NCBI GenBank assembly: GCA_963693305.1
Contig: OY855903.1
Location: 33,330,251-33,394,250 of the forward strand
Direction of reading: 5' to 3'
DNA length: 64,000 bases
DNA from: Meandrina meandrites
Lineage: Eukaryota; Cnidaria; Anthozoa; Scleractinia; Meandrinidae
Shown in pieces: positions 43,328 to 54,419 of this stretch. Position 1 is the first letter of the stretch. Each line of letters starts with the position of its first letter. The notes beneath the pieces were generated by a model. That model saw only the letters and a program-made list of their open reading frames with translations, did not search any database and was not told the origin of the DNA. The translations under genes and the position numbers were made by a program.

Positions 43328-43800
43328 CTAGGTCTCCTCTGAGAGAATAGGGCCATTGATTTGTTTCCTCCATTCTTCTCTGTTTCTCGCAGCAGTGAAA
43401 GGTTCCGTCCAGGTGGCAAAACCCATCGTCTGTCTCTTTCCCTCCACAGTTCTCCTCCATGTCTCTCTTGGTCGCCCTCTGCTCCTCTTACCCTCTTGTG
43501 CCCAGGTTATAGCAATGCGTGGATTCTGATGGTGGTCCATGTGTAGTACATGCCCTATCCAGCGCCACCGCCTCCTTATCTGCTCACTGATGGTGCAAGT
43601 CCTAGCCTGCTTCCTAACCTCTTCATTTGACACCCTCATTGGCCAGTATATTCTAAGTATCCTTCGTAGACATTTGTGTAGAAATGTGTCTAGTTTTGCC
43701 TCATCCGTTTGGGTCATTCTCCAGGTTTCATAGCCATAAAGAAGCACTGCTTTTATGTTGGACTTGAAGATTGTTATCTTGGTGTTTTTGCTCAATTGCC
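43328..43800 (-). pseudogene. LINE ORF2 C-terminal fragment (craniofacial-development-protein-2-like annotation type)
   Basis: 155 codons open, reading AVLLYGYETWRMTQTDEAKL, then LRRILRIYWPMRVSNEEV, RRRWRWIGHVLHMDHHQNP and GKRSRGRPRETWRRTVEG. This is the classic RTE/CR1-type tail after the RT domain. It is 5' truncated at about 43800, as LINE copies usually are, and the frame is intact. Confidence 0.9.
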
Positions 43801-44404
43801 CACTCCTTTAAACACCATCTAGCACATAAGAATTCACAATTGCATTGCGCTTGTGAGATTGACTAATATGCGAGCCGCAGCCATGAGCCACCAGTCACAA
43901 GCCTTTTTTTGCATTTTTTTTCATATTCTGTATTTATCTAAATTTAAATGCACACTAACTGACAAACAATCCAGTAAGTCGCCTTATCACAGATACACTG
44001 TGCAATCTACCGTGAAGACTGTGTCGCTCACAAATTGCTAGACAGGGATCATAAGGATTATGCGTTGCTATCAGGCCTATCAAAGGTGGAAACTAATGCA
44101 ATAAATGAAGGTGAGAAGCAATGTGCTTGTCAAAAAATATTAGATATATACTCAAAACAAACAAAATTGAGTTCATCATACAGTCTAGAGAGAGGATTTG
44201 AAAATCATGGCAAAAGCGTGATCATTGCACAGCTGGCAAATTGCTTGGAGCTCCGCTTTTAGGCTTGATTAAATCTATTTTATAGGCGATTTAAATCTTG
44301 AAATGGTCCAGCTATTTGTAGGAGTGATGTTTTACACGTAACAAATTCCACAAAAGCGTGACCAAAACTTCACACGCAATAACTCGGCATGGCAAAAGCG
44401 TGGC
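43801..44404. other. No recognised gene
   Basis: Positions 44246-44280 (GGAGCTCCGCTTTTAGGC) match the end of repeat R1. The rest is AT-rich. Confidence 0.45.
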
Positions 44405-45110
44405 CATACATACATACATACATATACTTTTTGTTAAGGCAGGTAGGTTTGAGGCAACCTGAAGGCTGGTGGGGACCTGCCAGAAACTTAAACTTAGTAC
44501 TTAATTACAAACATTAACAAAATTTAAAAATACAGAAAATCTGTCTGTTTTGATGTTATCTGACAGCCTTCTTTTTCAAATTGAATTTGTTCTAATATCT
44601 TTGAGGCCTGTCTAAGTTTTTGTTTAAAAAGCTGTAGGGAGGAAGCATCCTTGATGGCTTTAGGTATTAAATTCCAAACTATGGGAGCTCTGAACCTTAC
44701 ACTATTTCTGCCAAGGTTACTATTGAACCGTATGTGCGAGAAGTCATTTATACACCTTAAGTTATAATTGTTGTTGGTGTTCTGTATTTTGAATAGGGCT
44801 GTGAGTTCATCAGGTAAACTACTGTGAAAAACCTGATAAATTATAGAAGCGAGCCTACGCTTGTAGATATAGCCTAAAGGTTTCCACTTTACAAGGTCAA
44901 GTATGTCAGAGTCAGGAGTTTCGCTGGGTGGTTTATGGATTAGTTTGGCAGCTTTTAAGTGCAAATGTTCCAATACTTTAAAGGTAGATGGTGAGCAGGA
45001 TCCCCAAATAGAGATGCAATATGTGATGCTTGCAACGATCCCTTTGAAATATATTTCTTCTAGTACACTTGAGGGTAGGCCTTTAAAGCTTCACGCATTG
45101 ACTCACCCAT
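44405..45110 (-). mobile_element. LINE 3' end with (TATG)n tail
   Basis: Minus-strand frame 44973-44524 reads LHLKAAKLIHKPPSETPDSD, RLASIIYQVFHSSLPDELT and IVWNLIPKAIKDASSLQLFK. Upstream, YFKGIVASITYCISIWGSCS extends to about 45100. It ends in a TACA/TATG microsatellite (44405-44425), a common LINE terminus. 5' truncated. Confidence 0.85.
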
Positions 45111-45120
45111 ACGTTAATAA

Positions 45121-45783
45121 TACCGTAAAAACTCATGTATAAGCCGCACTCGTAGATAAGCCGCACCCCCAAATTTCAAGCATGATTTTGAGAAAAAAAT
45201 AAAACTGGTGAAAAAATTCTAGTTGATTGTGAAAAATGCTGGATTATGTGGAAATTTTAAATATCAATAAAGCTAAAGCTGTTTTCTTGAGCCTTTCCGA
45301 TGTGCAGGATGTACAGGTATTTCTTCATTCATAACAGTTTCTACATCAAATTTTGCTCGTACTTTAGTAACCAGGCGCTTGTTCGGACACTGGAACTAGT
45401 ATCCAGGCCCATTGCCAAAAGACACGTGCAACGCCTGGAGGTTGAAAATTGTTCACGGACGAAAAGCGTGCTTTTTCGTCGCTTTATTGAAGAAAAAACC
45501 TTTTCAAAATGATCAGTCTCTTTGTTATTTTTGTTTGTCAGGATAGTAAAGAGCTACTTTTTCGCTTATATGGAGCAATTTTTCAGTTTTATGAGCAAAA
45601 AAGCCCAAAAGATGCTGAGGATGCAGATGTGAGCGATTTATGTTGACCCGCACAGCCACACGACCACCACATTCTGTCAGATGCCCTGTTTGCATGCAAT
45701 GGTCTTGTAGATAAGCTGCACCCACGATTTTGAGCCAAAAATTTTGGCAAACAAGTGCGGCTTATACACGAATTCTTACAGTA
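45121..45783. mobile_element. TA-target MITE (CCGTA-type TIRs), copy 1
   Basis: Element 45123-45781, bordered by TA on each side. The ends are CCGTAAAAACTCATGTATAA and, inverted, C(A→T)GTAAGAATTCGTGTATAA, then GCCGCAC. The TIRs resemble those of 56159-57031. No intact ORF. Confidence 0.75.
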
Positions 45784-46140
45784 TATAGATTTAGGCAGGC
45801 CTAAAAGCGGAGCTCCCATTTATTAATTTTATTACTAAATAAGTAAACACTATATTTCTAAGCTTATACAGTGGCCCATGTAGGTACAAAATAAATTTTA
45901 ATTGCTCATGGTAAAAAACCTCTCAAAAGCGACGTCAATATATTTTGTGGCCCGTCTGAATTTTCTTTCCTGTGGCAGCCTGTTACTGACAGGTTCTAAA
46001 ATTGAAATTGACAAGTCCATCTTATTGGGTTCCTCACGTACACACGTTGGCATAAAACAAATCTTGGTTAAACTTTTTATAACGTTTTCTGTACACTAAT
46101 TAATACACCTCCAGGACCTCTATGAGTTTTTCAATGTAAG
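45782..46140 (+). repeat. Dispersed repeat R1, short copy
   Basis: Starts TATATAGATTTAGGCAGGCC and ends near TTTTTCAATGTAAG. About 85-90% identical by eye to the first part of 59796-60559. Confidence 0.85.
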
Positions 46141-46389
46141 GCCACTGGGGAGCTCCGCTAATATCTAATAAATGTAAGCCTTACACAATTGTTATCTTTT
46201 AATCTACGCCATCACTGCTGTCTTAAAAGTTGTCCTTCATGGTGTATTTTCCTTACATGTAAAACTAGAGGAACTTTGCAGAGTTTTGGACTGACACCAG
46301 TAATACATCATCACGACTGTACACATGTATATTGTTTACAGACGGCTGCTTCACTAACACCTTTGGGACAGATCTCTGATGTACTGATC

Positions 46390-46742
46390 TTAAAGTGAAT
46401 GATAAGGAATGAACTGCACAGGGATGGCATAAGGTTTCTTGTTCCTACGTTCTTCTGACACCAAAACTGCCAGGACATGGGTAGCAGCTGGTTGACGCTT
46501 TTTGATAAAAAAATGTCTTACATACTTCATTTGCTCTGGCATCATGTCCTTAAGGCAAGTAGTCACTTCAAGAACAGGAGCATTCCCTGGCTGTAGATGA
46601 GGCAGGAGATCTTCAATCAAGCCATGGAAATTGGATTCCACTCTTTCCCAACACAGAGTCTTGAGAAGCTGCTGTGATGTATTGACACTGGTAAACTTTT
46701 TTTGGAACGCTGAATCAGCTTCCTTCAGGCCATCAGCTTAGA
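46390..46742 (-). CDS. Unidentified exon, about 115 codons
   Basis: Open minus-strand frame reading ADGLKEADSAFQKKFTSVNT, LLKTLCWERVESNFHGL, TTCLKDMMPEQMKYVRHFF and VLVSEERRNKKPYAIPVQF, ending PYHSL before TGA/TAA. The composition is clearly protein-like. It looks like the final exon of a gene or of a mobile-element ORF; I do not recognise it. Confidence 0.45.
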
Positions 46743-47614
46743 ATGACTGGTCTTCCTGAATTCTGTTTATCAGATTTGGTACCTTCCTTTCCAATACATC
46801 CCATTCAACATTGCCATCTGTATAGTACTGGTATTGCATTCAAGCAATCAATCCTAACATTTCTATATTTTCAAAGGTCAGACATGTTATTACAAACTTC
46901 TCTAATAGACGAAAACATAAACAGTATAAATCAAATTATGGAATGATAAAAACTTCTTCATGCTGTTCTCAACAAATAAGCCCACATCTTCACTGGGGCA
47001 ATAGCCACTAATTGCCTGAATGTGATAAAGTTATGGGAAAAGTAATTTTGCCGGGCCATGAGCGGCTAAATTTATAGCTAGGCAACAGTCATTGCTAAAT
47101 GGGGAGGAGGGTGTTTAAAGCAACGTGACATTGGCCTGAAGCTCAACGGGAAAAAGAGAGAGGAACAGCCTGAAACAGGCCATATAAATAGCATATTAAA
47201 AACCCCGGGGAATTTGGAATGAATGATAACCATGTGCAATAATGCTGGAACTATAATCACATTATAACAAGGCAAGATTCGTGCCTATTGTGCCAGTGAA
47301 GATATGCCCGCGTCTTCACTAGCACAATAGCCACTAATCGTTCAAATGTGATTTAGTGAAGGGAAAAATAATTTTGCTCCTGTCTTAGTCCTGTATCAAT
47401 TAAATATAACACCAGAAAATAACACATGAAGCAACTAAGGAATCACTTCTCCCCAAAACTCAGAAAAAAGAAACCAGAAAACCACGCAAATTTACCAATC
47501 CAGACGGTAACAGCAGAGGACCAGCCCAGCTAGCGGGTTTGTCTTCCCAATTATTAGAGGTCTTAACTGGACCAAATCAAAGATCTCTTTGACATTAGAC
47601 TATTTTGCATGGAG
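46743..47614. repeat. Intergenic DNA with a direct repeat pair
   Basis: About 75 bases near 46980-47055 (TCTTCACTGGGGCAATAGCC) recur at 47305-47375 (TCTTCACTAGCACAATAGCC), same orientation, about 325 bases apart. No gene. Confidence 0.5.
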
Positions 47615-47934
47615 TATGCGTAGGGGGTGGTGGTGGTGGTGGCCTAATGGTTAGTGCACTGGACTCCAGATTGGGCGGTCCGGGTTCGAGCCCTGGCCGG
47701 GGCACTGCGTTGTGTTCTTGGGCAAGACACTTAAATCTCATAGTGCCTCTCTCCACCCAGGTGTATAAATGGGTACCGGCGAATTTACTTCTGGGGGTAA
47801 CCCTGCAATGGACTAGAATCCCATCCAGGGGGGAGTAGAAATACTCCTAGTCGCCTCATGCTACAGAAACCGGGGATAAGCACCGGCCTGATGGGCCACT
47901 TGGCTCATATGCAGACTTTACCTATGCGTAGGGG
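47615..47934 (+). mobile_element. tRNA-derived SINE with perfect 12-bp target duplication
   Basis: TATGCGTAGGGG at 47615-47626 and 47923-47934 flanks the element (47627-47922). The head has a Pol III A box (TGGCCTAATGG, 47640-47650) and B box (GGTTCGAGCCC, 47683-47693). The middle carries TGTGTTCTTGGGCAAGACAC, a block conserved among SINEs of many animals. The 3' end reads ACTTGGCTCATATGCAGACT. It is amplified in trans by a LINE. Confidence 0.92.
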
Positions 47935-48440
47935 AAAAGATGATAATATTGAAAGCGATGTGCGATGCATTAAATCATTGAGTCCCAGTCCTGAAGGTTT
48001 TAATTAGGGTGCACCCACACCCCTGCACGGCATTTAACACAATTGTGCAAGTGGAAAAAATAAACCATATGCAAACTAAATTCAGACAAATAGACCACGT
48101 TATGATTTAAAAGGCTTATCAACTTTGATAAGTTGATCCCAAACCAAACTTGAAGACGGTGGAGAAAATTTCTTCACCTCCTTGCCATTTTTTTAATTCT
48201 TTTTTATTTATTTGCCATTATTTAACATTGTCTACAATACACACATTACAAGAAATACTGACACTTACGATGTAAATCCTTACTTACAATCATAACATTA
48301 CTAACACTACTTAAGTTACTTACAAGACTAACATTATAATATTATATATTCATTACAATATAAATCATAACTTACAATGAGTTGACCATGTATCAAGACA
48401 GTCTTTGTAAAACTCAGATAAAGATATAGGCAAATTTCGA
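47935..48440. other. No recognised gene
   Basis: Contains a short palindrome (CTTATCAACTTTGATAAG, about 48116-48133). Otherwise AT-rich. Confidence 0.45.
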
Positions 48441-48443
48441 CAA

Positions 48444-49090
48444 TCAAAATGACACTGCAAAATGAACTTCCCCCCTATTTTTTTCAAATAATAGCTTAAT
48501 GTAGTCCTCTATATACTTCTTCAAGCACATTATTCTTTGCGCTAGCAGGTGTTTTTTCTTTTGAAAACTTTTCAAAGTGTTAAAACATTCACCAATAGTC
48601 AATATTGAGCCTTGGGGAACCCCATGTCGGATAGTAAGAGAATTTGATAATGAACTGTTTATGCGCACACGTTGTTGTCGGTCTGACAAGTAACTGCAAA
48701 CCAGGACAAAGTCTCATCGGAAACACCGAGCGTACAAAGCTTCATAAGCAGTGTCTCATGGTCAATACTATCAAAAGCCTTGCTTAGATCAAGCATCAGA
48801 ACACCTGTCACCTTTTTCTCATCAACGGCTCTGTATAGGTGGCTAGTAAAGAGTATGCCAAGGGTTTCTGTGGAATGCAACTGCTTGTTCCTGCTTTGGT
48901 CAATGCTTAGCTTGTTGTACGATGTCAGAAAACAAACAAACTGTTCGTGAGCAATGCACTCCAGTAGCTTAGACAGGACGGGTAGCAAGGAAATGGGCCT
49001 GTTATTACTGGGCAATTCATGGTCACCATCTTTGGGGAAAGCACCCAGTCATCAAAGAGGTATTGAAAATTTTGGTGATCACTGGCAAAA
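48444..49090 (-). pseudogene. LINE B reverse transcriptase fragment (CR1/Jockey-like)
   Basis: Reads ITKIFNTSLMTGCFP, DGDHELPSNNRPISLLPVLS, GVLMLDLSKAFDSIDHETLL and LTIRHGVPQGSIL. It then switches abruptly, at 48603, into sequence that belongs to LINE A (TIGECFNTLKSFQKKK). Frames break near 48690 and 49045. The upstream part of LINE B lies at 51659-51790, on the far side of the Gypsy element. Confidence 0.8.
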
Positions 49091-49099
49091 TGTGCGGGA

Positions 49100-51287
49100 G
49101 GCAGGTGTCTTAGTGAGGTGTCTTAGTGAGAAGCAGCTAACCTTGGATGCTGACAAGTGCACCTTCAGGATGAACAAAGTAGTGTTTATGGGTCTTTTGC
49201 TCAGCAAACATGGAGTCAGGCCTACTAAGGAAAAAGTCAGAGCTATTGCTGAAGCAAGTCAACCGCAGACACCCTCAGAAGTTCGTAACTTTTTGGGTCT
49301 GGTTGGATTCAGTGCCAGGTTTATACCTGATTTTGCAACAACTGCTGATCCCCTGAGAAGACTTGAAAGAAAAGGAGAACAGTTTATGTGGGGCGAGGAG
49401 AAGGAGAACTCATTTCAGAAATTGAAGAGTCAAGTTGCAAGTGCACCGGTCTTAGTGTACTTTGATAAGGACGCACCTACTCGTGTTATTGCAGATGCCA
49501 GTCCGGTGGGGCTTGGAGCAGTCCTGGTCCAAGAGAAGAATGGAGAAAGTCGTGCTGTCTGTTACGCTAGTCGTAGTTTGAGTCAAGTGGAGCGTCGTTA
49601 TAGTCAAACCCGAGAAAGAAGCACTAGCCTTAGTTTGGGCTTGTGAATGCTTCCACCTCTACTTGTATGGGCTGCCACAGTTTGACCTCGTAACGGACTA
49701 TGAAGCACTCAAAGTAATCTATTCAAGGAAGTCCAAACCTTCAGTCCGGATAGAGCGTTGGGTTCTGCGTCTACAACCGTACAACTATCAAGTTTGTTAT
49801 GTGCCATCGAGAAAGAATATTGCAGATGCCCTTTCCTGACTGACAAAGATACCTGCCTCAGATCAGTCCCAGGAGGACGATGGATATATACGCATGGTAG
49901 CTCTGCATGCTGTCCCTGCTGCGTTGAGAATCAAAGAGATTGAACGGATCTCAGCAAGAGATCCAGAGTTGCAAGCAGTCAGAAATTGCTTCATCGAAGA
50001 AAAATGGGACAATGCTCCTAAGTCATACTTGCCAGTGCGCAATGAGTTGACTTTTATTGGTCATGTAATTCTACAGGGAACAAGAATTGTTGTACCCCAA
50101 GCTCTTCGCAAGAGAGTTGTCAGTTTGGCACACGAGGGGCACCAAGGAGTCGTGAAGACAAAGGAGAGACTTAGAACGAAAGTCTGGTGGCCTGGAATGG
50201 ATCATGATGCGGAAAGAAGATGTGCAGAGTGTTATGGATGCCAGGTGGTTACTAAGAACGTTCCGCCCCCACAAGTGAAACCAACATTGCTACCCAACCA
50301 ACTGTGGGAAGAAGTAGCTGTGGATCTAATGGGTACATTACCTTCTGGTGAACACCTGTTAGTCCTTGTCGATTATTACAGCAGATGGATGGAAGTTGAT
50401 GTCATCCGGTCAACTTCCAGTAAAACCATCATTCATTGTCTAGATGCCCAATTCGCAAGACATGGATTGCCCAGAGGCCTGCGCACCGACAATGGTTCAA
50501 ACCTGGTGTCCAATGAAGTAGAAGAGTATTTAAAAGAAATGGGGATTGAGCACCATTACATGACACCTCTGTGGCCGCGGGCAAATGGCGATTGGAAAGG
50601 CAGAATATGTCGCTTCTGAAATCTGTTAGAACAGCACACGCTGAAGGAAAGAATTGGAGGGAGGAGCTAAACAGGTTCCTGTTGGAATACAGGTCAACGC
50701 CACATTCGACTACAGGAAAGAGTCCTGCTGAATTGCTGTTTAGAAGACAGCTTACAACTAAAATGCCAGAGCTGGTCGATTTAGAAAAGGAGGAAATAGA
50801 AGTCAGCGACCAAGGAGTCCATGATTGGGACACCCAGAGAAAGCAGTCCAACAAGGACTACGTCGACAAGAGGTTTCATGCCAGAGACCGAAATGTGAGA
50901 GAAGGAGACATTGTTCTGCGAGAGAAGAAGAAAGAAAACAAGCTATTGCCTTGCTACGAGAAGGAACCATATGACGTGATGACTCGTTATGGAGACCAGG
51001 TGGTATTGCGATCACCACAGGGAGTTCAGTACAAGCGAAACCTTCAGCATATTAAGCCCTTTAACATGCCAGATCAGAAAGAACAGGGAGCTTCATTACA
51101 GGATGCTGAACCACCAACCGAACCGAAGACAACTGAGATACCACCCATGAAAGAGAATCCGATACCAATGACAGAATCACCACCAGAAATTGTACCTGCT
51201 GCTGTACCTACAGCTGAGCAGCCAGTTAGAAGATCCAGCAGAATTACTAGCCATCCGAAAACACTGAACAATTTTGTTCTCTACTAA
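49100..51287 (+). pseudogene. Gypsy pol (RT end, RNase H, integrase)
   Basis: RT thumb: QLTLDADKCTFRMNKVVFMG, then RNFLGLVGFSARFIPDFATT. RNase H: RVIADASPVGLGAVLVQE. Integrase zinc finger: HEGHQGVVKTKERLRTKVWW and CAECYGCQ. Catalytic core: WEEVAVDLMGTLPSGEH, GLRTDNGSNLVSNEVEEY. The C-terminal region has EYRSTPHSTTGKSPAELLF and ends HPKTLNNFVLY at 51287. A frameshift near 49615, a TGA at 49837-49839 and a frameshift near 50585, next to the expected catalytic Glu, disable it. Confidence 0.88.
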
Positions 51288-51493
51288 ACTTACGGAACTC
51301 TATACTGTCATATTCATTGATGTGTTTCAAAAGGAACATTTGAACATTCTTTAATATGAACTGAACTGCAAGGACCATGTTTATGGCTAGTGACTTTATT
51401 TCGAGTGTTGAGATAGGAACTGAACTTAAACGCATGTTAAAAGAAACTTTTAAGTTATTTGATATTGAGTGTTTAAGCGAAGGAAGAGAGGGA

Positions 51494-51658
51494 TGTGGTG
51501 TATTACATCTAGGCCAGCGGTTACTCATAAGAGGACATCCGGGATGGTAAGAGCGTAGAGTGGAGCGGGAAAGCGTGTATTACATGTACCATCGTGTGTT
51601 CCGTATTAAAGCAGTTATTAGCCTTTGTGGCTTGCCTTAGTGGCCCTTGAATACTACA
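51494..51658 (+). repeat. Gypsy 3' LTR
   Basis: Begins TGTGGTGTATTACATC after the polypurine tract and ends TACTACA, where LINE B sequence resumes. The unpaired LTR boundary on the right is inferred from that junction. Confidence 0.65.
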
Positions 51659-51796
51659 GACGTCCAGTCACTGGGGTATGAGGTCCTGCGGGCAAGTTTC
51701 TGCAGGCTGTCATGGCATAGCATCAGTTCCTTGATCTCTGGGGTTATAACGTGAGACTTTCTATGCTTTGCTTTGAAGGTTTTAGACAAGCTACTA
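51659..51796 (-). pseudogene. LINE B, linker between endonuclease and RT
   Basis: Reads LSKTFKAKHRKSHVITPEIK then ELMLCHDSLQKLARRTSYP, the usual segment preceding the RT domain in CR1/Jockey-like LINEs. It continues, with loss of sequence, at 49090 on the other side of the Gypsy element. Confidence 0.7.
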
Positions 51797-52001
51797 ATCA
51801 ATTGTTACAAGAATTCCTGACTACTCACTACATTTTGTGTATTCTAATACATAATCAATTGTCCTAATGGCATCAAATATTGATCTACCCTTCACATAAG
51901 CATTTTGGTATGGTGCGTTTATACTGTCAAAATCCAACATCACAAATCGAGAGTCATCATTCCAACATGACCACCATAGCTCCAATTCAATCAACAAACC
52001 T
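51797..52001 (-). pseudogene. LINE A (L1/Tx1-like) RT fragment, downstream part
   Basis: Reads YQNAYVKGRSIFDAIRTIDY, VLEYTKCSE, a stop, then SGILVTID. This is the RT block after the priming loop. It resumes LINE A after the inverted-repeat element at 52002-56084. Confidence 0.75.
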
Positions 52002-52840
52002 TTTCTAAATCGAATGCCATTTTCTCGTAACAGATGGGTTAATTCGATCAGCTACTTTTCAAATTGACTAGTTTCCTTCTAAATCGAGCAAATTACATTG
52101 TTCACATTAAATCGATTAGGTTAATTCGATCAGACACTCTTCAAATTGATTCGATACCTTCCAAATCGATCAGTTTCCTTCTAAATCGATCACCATACCC
52201 AAGATGCTTTGCTGGTATACTGTATCCGCTGACAAAACACTACCGCGGGCTCTTCAGTTTACACGTCAAAGGACAAAGCAGAGGTAAAGTCTGAGTGTAA
52301 TTATACTTTAATATATGTACCTGGAATATGATTTATTCATGAAAGTGGTGCATGTTTCTTTGGAGGTCTTGTTGTGTAATATCTCCAACGCATCGAATGG
52401 TCTTAAACTCGATCTCCTTGCCACAATAAGCTCAAATTAAGCTTACCGCGAATATAGAAAAGAAAGTTCATTTGGATAACGACAGATTTTCCAAAAATGC
52501 TACCAGAGAAAGAAAAAAGTAAAGATTCCTCTACCCTTGCAATGCCATTTATGGCCTATATAGAAAAAGAAATTATTATAGAAATTATTCAGCCTTTCTC
52601 TTTGGAACAGGGTTGATTTTTCCCCAGAACTCCGCTCCCTCATCGCTTTACCTTCAAGCCACAGACAAAGTCAAGTGAGCACTTTGTGATATTCTCCAGT
52701 GTTTTTTATATCTATATCTTTTTTCTATTGTGCATATTGTCTGGAACAGGGTGCCTATAATTCCAATGTTTTTCTGGAACAGGGTCGCAAATTCACCTTA
52801 TTTTCTCTGGAACAGGTACAGGGTCTCAGTGATTCGTCCT

Positions 52841-52859
52841 CCCCCCCCCCCCCCCCCCC
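52841..52859. repeat. Poly-C homopolymer (19 nt)
   Basis: Preceded by four spaced CTGGAACAGGGT-type motifs (about 52605, 52741, 52771 and 52808). Confidence 0.9.
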
Positions 52860-53049
52860 TGTCAAATTTTCGGGAATTCTCCCTCTCTGGGGAAGGAAAG
52901 TGAATACATTTTGGATTAACAATGGGGGCCTGACGTGTAAATGGGCAGTTCTTTTGTTGGGCATAAACGAGTATTATTGTTGGCTTTACTTTTGTTCTTG
53001 TAACTGAAACCTTGTGGTAATGAAAACAAATATGAACTCTTTAAACAGG

Positions 53050-53192
53050 AAATGGAACAGGAACAGGAAACTTTAAGAGTGCAGTTGAGGGGTACATTAT
53101 TGGATCTGTTGAGACAGTTAGAGAATTTGGACTCAGATGGATTAGACGCTGCTGTATTTAGACTTGAACAATTGGCATTTCATGTGTTTTGA
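53050..53192 (+). CDS. Candidate short exon, unidentified
   Basis: An acceptor-like TTTAAACAG precedes a frame reading MEQEQETLRVQLRGTLLDLL then RQLENLDSDGLDAAVFRLEQ and stops at TGA. It is strongly helical and leucine-rich. Function unknown. Confidence 0.35.
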
Positions 53193-53224
53193 CTCTGTGA
53201 TGTAAATCTTGTTGATGATGATAC

Positions 53225-53640
53225 TCACCATCTTATTAAGACCAGCCAGAGCCATGGACACCTTCTCAAAGGCTGAAGGGGGAGTTGTTGCATTTTTTTT
53301 TCTAAACACACAAATGTCTGTGTCCACATATTTCTTACAGGTATGCTAAGCTGTTCCCCAGTTGACGTTGTCACCATGCGATGTTTAGGTGCCGGCTGCT
53401 TTCCACCTTAAATGCTGGAGCTTGCACGACTGTTGTTGGTGGTCTAAATCCAAAGAGTCTTCTATGTTCTTCGACAACTGGTAGCCCAGCTGCCTCATGT
53501 GCCACAGGTGCGGCAGGAACTGCACGTGCCATATGGGCCACATGTGACGATCCCTGCGGTTGATTTTCCAACTGGCTGACTGCGTTTAGCACATTCTCAG
53601 CACACTTTTTAAGCAAATTCTTTGTTTCCTCATCACCCAT
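53225..53640 (-). pseudogene. N-terminal region of a G2E3-like HECT gene, captured and decayed
   Basis: Starts MGDEETKNLLKKCAENVLNA, an amphipathic helix, then EEHRRLFGFRPPTTVVQAP. After a one-base slip near 53400 it reads STGEQLSIPVRNMWTQTFVC. After another slip in an A-run at 53293-53301 it reads PPSAFEKVSMALAGLNKM, then a GTGAGT donor. The EHRRLFG box and the W..TFVCL ... PP...E...L.LAGLG pattern are the conserved start of the cnidarian HECT family seen at 6.2-8.2 kb. The HECT domain itself is absent here. Confidence 0.6.
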
Positions 53641-54321
53641 AGTCTATGTGAAAGAAATCTAGGGTTATAAAACACCAACAGCAGGTGATCTTTTCTTTAG
53701 GCATCTTTATGATATTGCATCAGTCAATTCCATCTGTGCCCATCACCCCCCTTGGACAAAAAATACCCCCCCCCCTCCCAGTGGGCATTGGTTCACCTTC
53801 TCTCTCCCTGTGGTGGGGAATTTGTTTACCCCAGGCAAACCCACACATAAATTCAAAACTGTGTGCACTGCGGTGGTTCGTGACAAGGTTTCACATACGC
53901 ATTTAACAAAGCTGGTGTGAGAAGAGAATGAGAATCAACTATTGTTTAAATGATAATCACACCTCAGGGCATCTGGATGGCATATCTGTGCCCACCCAAA
54001 GGGAATTTGCCCAATTCATGGAACTGACTGATGTACAATCAGGAGCCCTGGCATAATATAAGGACTCATGTACTTACACTTATGTTTTGTGTAGCTATAT
54101 CAGCAATTAAATTTTGGCCATTATTTATCATTCAATCACTAGTAGGGCAACTGTTTTCAATTGAACAATAATCCCAGTCATTATTGCGGTTGACAAAGGA
54201 GAACGCTTACTAATCTCGCATGACCTGCGGGGTGTCCTGTGCATGCTAGCCAAAAGCCTTCTGCATTCCTTTCATTCGTCGTAGTTCGTTCTTGATTTAC
54301 GTCACTGTTCGTTTCCATGAG

Positions 54322-54419
54322 ATGGGTACGTCATCTTCAGCGAATGGCTTGAAGCGTGGTTATCATCCAAAGAAGAGCTTTAGTCAGCCACTGAACATCG
54401 TAAAAGGAGTGCAAATCGA
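54322..54419 (+). CDS. Candidate first exon, unidentified
   Basis: ATG at 54322 opens MGTSSSANGLKRGYHPKKSF and SQPLNIVKGVQIE, then a consensus donor GTAAGTAG. It is basic, and possibly another captured exon in the inverted-repeat element. No partner exon found. Confidence 0.4.

Larger units (their letters stand above)
49091..51658 (+). mobile_element. 5'-truncated Ty3/Gypsy retrotransposon
   Basis: Carries the end of RT, RNase H, integrase and a 3' LTR but no 5' LTR, gag or protease. It lies in reverse orientation within LINE B. The purine tract GAAGGAAGAGAGGGA ends at 51493, immediately before the LTR. Confidence 0.85.

Noticed and set aside
53371..53563. Plus-strand ORF opposite the HECT-like 5' region
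   Set aside because: Ala/Gly/Thr-rich antisense shadow. The minus strand carries the family motif EEHRRLFG.
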